Shown here piece after piece: positions 51,317 to 54,189 of a stretch of DNA of 54,189 bases. The stretch is taken from NCBI GenBank assembly GCA_023664345.1, contig JAMPFQ010000008.1:95664-149852 (forward strand), given 5' to 3'. The notes below the pieces were generated by a model. The model had not been told where the DNA came from, ran no database searches, and saw only the letters and a program-made list of their open reading frames with translations. A program made the translations under genes and the position numbers. Source of the DNA: Lachnospiraceae bacterium. GTDB lineage: Bacteria > Bacillota > Clostridia > Lachnospirales > Lachnospiraceae. Position 1 is the first letter of the stretch; every line of letters begins with the position of its first letter.

Positions 51317-52411
51317 TTACTTTTCATTCTTACCCGTAATATATCCCTGTGCTTTCAGAAGTTCCGCGCAGAGCACCGCGCCGCCCGCGGCGCCTCTCAC
51401 CGTGTTGTGGGAAAGCCCTATGAACTTATAATCATACACCGTATCCTCGCGCAGACGTCCCACGCTAATGCCCATTCCCCTCTCATAATCCACATCCAGG
51501 GCTACCTGGGGCCTGTTATCCTCCTCCAGATACTGGATGAACTGCTTCGGTGCGCTGGGAAGCCCAAGCCTCTGGGGCTCGCCGCTGAAATCCCGCAGTT
51601 TTTCGATAAGCTGTTCTTTCGCAGGCTTCTTCCGAAACTTTACAAACACAGCCGCCGTGTGGCCGTTCAGGATGGGCACACGGATGCACTGGCAGGTGAT
51701 CACAGGGCTTTCAGCGGGAACGATCACGCCGTCCTCGATCTTGCCCCAGATCCGGAGAGGCTCTTTCTCGCTCTTCTCCTCCTCCCCGCCGATATAGGGA
51801 ATGATATTCCCCACCATCTCAGGCCAGTCCTTAAAGGTCTTGCCCGCGCCGGAAATGGCCTGGTAAGTGGTGGCGACCACTTCATAAGGTTCAAACTCCT
51901 TCCACGCCGTAAGCGCGGGGGCGTAACTCTGGATGGAACAGTTGGGCTTTACCGCAATGAAACCTCTGGTGGTTCCCAGACGCTTCCTCTGGGACTCGAT
52001 GACCTGCATATGTTCGGGATTGATCTCCGGTATCACCATAGGCACATCGGGAGTCCAACGGTGGGCGCTGTTGTTGGACACCACGGGAGTCTCCGCTTTC
52101 GCGTAGTCCTCCTCGATCTTCCTGATCTCATCCTTTGTCATATCCACCGCGCTGAACACGAAGTCAACCTGGGAGGCAACCTTTTCCACCTCGTTGACGT
52201 TCATGACCACCAGCTTCTTCACCGCCTCCGGCACGGGCGTATCCATCTTCCATCTGCCGTCCACAGCTTCCTCATATGTCTTTCCCGCGGAACGGGGACT
52301 TGCCGCGATGGTAGTCACCTCAAACCAGGGATGGTCCTCCAGCAGGGCGATGAACCTCTGCCCCACCATACCTGTTCCGCCTAAGATACCGACTTTTAAT
52401 CTTTCACTCAT
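51317..52411 (-). CDS. asd: Aspartate-semialdehyde dehydrogenase
   Basis: 364 residues, archaeal/fungal-type length. Reduces aspartyl phosphate to the semialdehyde, the branch point to lysine, threonine, isoleucine and methionine. N-terminal GILGGTGMVGQRFIALLEDH, the active-site Cys in AVKPNCSIQSYAPAL (about 155), ISGAGKTFKDW near 205 and the substrate-binding GHTAAVFVKF near 265. ATG with GAGG upstream. It lies between argH and the EAL gene, each with its own spacing, and its own promoter was not obvious. Confidence 0.94.
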   Translation of the reverse strand: MSERLKVGILGGTGMVGQRFIALLEDHPWFEVTTIAASPRSAGKTYEEAVDGRWKMDTPVPEAVKKLVVMNVNEVEKVASQVDFVFSAVDMTKDEIRKIEEDYAKAETPVVSNNSAHRWTPDVPMVIPEINPEHMQVIESQRKRLGTTRGFIAVKPNCSIQSYAPALTAWKEFEPYEVVATTYQAISGAGKTFKDWPEMVGNIIPYIGGEEEKSEKEPLRIWGKIEDGVIVPAESPVITCQCIRVPILNGHTAAVFVKFRKKPAKEQLIEKLRDFSGEPQRLGLPSAPKQFIQYLEEDNRPQVALDVDYERGMGISVGRLREDTVYDYKFIGLSHNTVRGAAGGAVLCAELLKAQGYITGKNEK

Positions 52412-52577
52412 CTTCTAACCTCTTTTCCGCGCCGCTTTTTGCGCAATCCTTTCTCCTCTGTGATATACAACTGCTGCTTTTGCCCTTTCCGCCCGATATC
52501 CCGGAAACGGCGATACGCTCCCGTCCTGCCATCTGTCTCATGCAGCGGAGTGTTTCTGCGCAGACATCACATGTATC
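52412..52577. other. Intergenic region between argH and asd
   Basis: 166 bp. I see no gene, no convincing terminator for argH and no clear promoter for asd. Confidence 0.5.
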
Positions 52578-53984
52578 TCATTCATGCGGCATGGCATCAT
52601 ACAGTTCTTCCTGCCGCAGATATTCCTTATACGCCGCGATCACCTGCTTCATGGCTTCCGGCCCCGGCGCACCCACGGTCAGTCTCTTCTCCACACAGGT
52701 CTTAAGGGAGACCGCCGTATAGATATCTTCCTCAAATCTGTCACTGATCGCCTGCAGTTCCGATAAGGACAGGGCATCAATGGATGTGTTCTTCTCAATG
52801 CAGTACAGCACCAGCCTGCCTATGATCCCATGGGCATCCCTGAAAGGCACGCCCTTGTTCACCAGATAGTCCGCCGCGTCGGTGGCGTTGGCAAAGCCGT
52901 TCATGGCGCTCTCCGCCATGCGCTCCTTCCGGAATTTCATGGTGCGGATCATCCCGGTGAACAGCGCAAGGCAGTTCTTCACCGTATCCATGGCGTCAAA
53001 GGCCGTCTCCTTATCCTCCTGCATATCCTTGTTATAGGCAAGGGGCAGGCCTTTCATAGTGGTAAGCAGCCCCATCAGCGCCCCGTAGACGCGCCCCGTC
53101 TTGCCCCTCACCAGTTCCGCGATGTCCGGATTCTTCTTCTGGGGCATGATGCTGCTTCCGGTGGAATAGGCATCATCGATCTCCACAAACTGATATTCAT
53201 TGGAATTCCAGATGATGATCTCCTCGCAGAAGCGGCTAAGATGCATCATGACCGTGGCCAGCGCCGACAAAAATTCGATCAGGTAATCCCGGTCGGACAC
53301 AGAATCCATGCTGTTTAATGTAGGGCCGTAAAAGCCCATGAGTTCTGCGGAAAACATCCTGTCAAGGGGATAGGTGGTGCCTGCCAGGGCCCCCGCCCCC
53401 AGGGGGCAGTAATTCATGCGCCTGTAGATATCCCTCATCCGCTGCCTGTCCCGCCGGAACATTTCAAAATATGCGCCGAAATGGTGGGCCAGGGTAACGG
53501 GCTGGGCTTTCTGTAAATGGGTGAACCCGGGCATGTAAGTCTCCGTATTTTCCTCCATGACGGCCAGAAGCGCTTCCAGCAGTTCCTTTAAAAGCCCGTC
53601 CGTCTCCATGACCTGCAGCCTGGTGTAAAGCCTCATATCCAGCGCCACCTGGTCGTTGCGGCTTCTGCCCGTATGCAGCTTCTTGCCCGCCTCCCCGATC
53701 CGCCCGATCAGTGTCGCTTCCACAAAGCTGTGGATGTCCTCGCAGGTCTCGTCTATGGCAAGCTTTCCGCTGTCCACATCCTCCCGGATGCCAAGCAGGC
53801 CACCTATGATGGCATCCCGCTCCTCCATGGTGAGGATGGCCTGCTTTGCCAGCATGGTCACATGGGCAATGCTGCCGTCTATATCCTGCTGGAAAAATCT
53901 TTTATCGAAACTGATGGACGCGTTAAAATCATAGACCATCTTGTCGGTCTCTTTCGTAAAACGTCCTCCCCAAAGTTGTGCCAT
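52578..53984 (-). CDS. argH: Argininosuccinate lyase
   Basis: 468 residues, the normal length. It splits argininosuccinate to arginine and fumarate, the last step of arginine synthesis. Visible: [20 protein letters not shown] start, [17 protein letters not shown] near 105-120, [14 protein letters not shown] near 155 (catalytic His), and the fumarase-superfamily signature [12 protein letters not shown] near 280-290. GGAGG lies 5 bases before the ATG. A promoter is at 54027-54055. argG is not next to it inside the window. Confidence 0.96.
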   Translation of the reverse strand: MAQLWGGRFTKETDKMVYDFNASISFDKRFFQQDIDGSIAHVTMLAKQAILTMEERDAIIGGLLGIREDVDSGKLAIDETCEDIHSFVEATLIGRIGEAGKKLHTGRSRNDQVALDMRLYTRLQVMETDGLLKELLEALLAVMEENTETYMPGFTHLQKAQPVTLAHHFGAYFEMFRRDRQRMRDIYRRMNYCPLGAGALAGTTYPLDRMFSAELMGFYGPTLNSMDSVSDRDYLIEFLSALATVMMHLSRFCEEIIIWNSNEYQFVEIDDAYSTGSSIMPQKKNPDIAELVRGKTGRVYGALMGLLTTMKGLPLAYNKDMQEDKETAFDAMDTVKNCLALFTGMIRTMKFRKERMAESAMNGFANATDAADYLVNKGVPFRDAHGIIGRLVLYCIEKNTSIDALSLSELQAISDRFEEDIYTAVSLKTCVEKRLTVGAPGPEAMKQVIAAYKEYLRQEELYDAMPHE

Positions 53985-54026
53985 GGCAGCCTCCGTTGTT
54001 GACAGAATTTATCAAAACTAAACTTG

Positions 54027-54055
54027 ATGATAACACAAAAATACAGGTTATGCAA
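54027..54055 (-). promoter_or_regulatory. Predicted promoter of argH
   Basis: On the minus strand, -35 TTGCAT (54050-54055), 17-bp spacer, -10 TATCAT (54027-54032), 42 bp before the start codon. Confidence 0.65.
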
Positions 54056-54145
54056 TATGGCAAATCTTAAGTCCCACCTTAGGCAGCTGTTCCGTCACTG
54101 TTCAGCCGCGATGGTAGCTGATGGTTTGGTAATCTGCTGCCAGAG

Positions 54146-54189
54146 GGACGGCGGAGGCGTGCTGCCCTGTCCTGTGCGGACGGAGCAAC
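54146..54189 (+). repeat. Dispersed repeat, cut by the window end
   Basis: It matches the minus strand of 41972-42016. Any continuation lies outside the window. Confidence 0.75.

Overview
The window looks like chromosomal DNA from a gut-type Lachnospiraceae (Clostridia). Supporting signs are strong Shine-Dalgarno sites with frequent TTG/GTG starts, a GGGtGRT/NifU-like gene pair, holin-like type I toxins, indolepyruvate:ferredoxin oxidoreductase, a TrpXYZ-type ABC cassette and a moderately high GC content. I see no tRNA, rRNA, CRISPR array, insertion sequence or prophage. Nearly all genes are on the minus strand; the exceptions are 13.7-17.4 kb, one lipoprotein gene near 24 kb and two genes near 28 kb.

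Layout. 0-7.5 kb: DedA membrane protein, ABC exporter, and a two-gene signalling unit (an unusual solute-binding lipoprotein fused to a 5'-nucleotidase-C-like domain, followed by a hybrid histidine kinase). 7.8-11.1 kb: ilvC and ilvN lying directly behind a chemotaxis receptor. 11.3-13.6 kb: exported protein with a C-type-lectin-like C-terminus. 13.7-17.4 kb (+): response regulator, ABC ATPase, ABC permease, histidine kinase. 17.4-17.8 kb: type I toxin-antitoxin locus 1. 17.8-23.5 kb: NifX-like protein, second ilvN, ilvB and a B12-dependent methionine synthase, with structured repeats in the leaders. 23.9-29.1 kb: lipoprotein, four small membrane proteins, MATE exporter, another small membrane protein and an Lgt homologue. 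29.1-35.5 kb: iorB, iorA, Na+/solute symporter, acyl-CoA ligase and hotdog thioesterase, plausibly an aryl-acid cluster. 35.6-38.3 kb: TldD/TldE pair. 38.4-38.75 kb: toxin-antitoxin locus 2. 39-45.8 kb: GGGtGRT and scaffold pair, acetyltransferase, TrpXYZ-type ABC system, left-handed beta-helix protein. 45.9-54 kb: topB with a co-transcribed ATPase, an EAL protein, asd and argH.

The most interesting signals are non-coding. (1) Two copies of a type I toxin-antitoxin system have 30- and 31-residue holin-like toxins and convergent promoters with exact 17-bp spacing. The toxin leaders carry GGAGGG...CCCTCC...GGAGGG(SD), which suggests a bistable switch, and the antitoxin of locus 2 carries a 13-nt perfect complement to its toxin leader. 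(2) A structured element occurs three times directly upstream of ribosome-binding sites and shows compensatory base changes in at least three stems. (3) A 66-bp palindrome sits exactly at stop codons. (4) A duplicated palindromic promoter and a multibranched leader precede the methionine synthase gene.

How the genes connect: ilvB/ilvN/ilvC make branched-chain precursors, asd feeds Asp-derived amino acids and metH closes the methionine branch, argH makes arginine, and the ior cluster probably runs aromatic amino-acid breakdown. Function calls rest on motifs recognised by eye; no database search was run.
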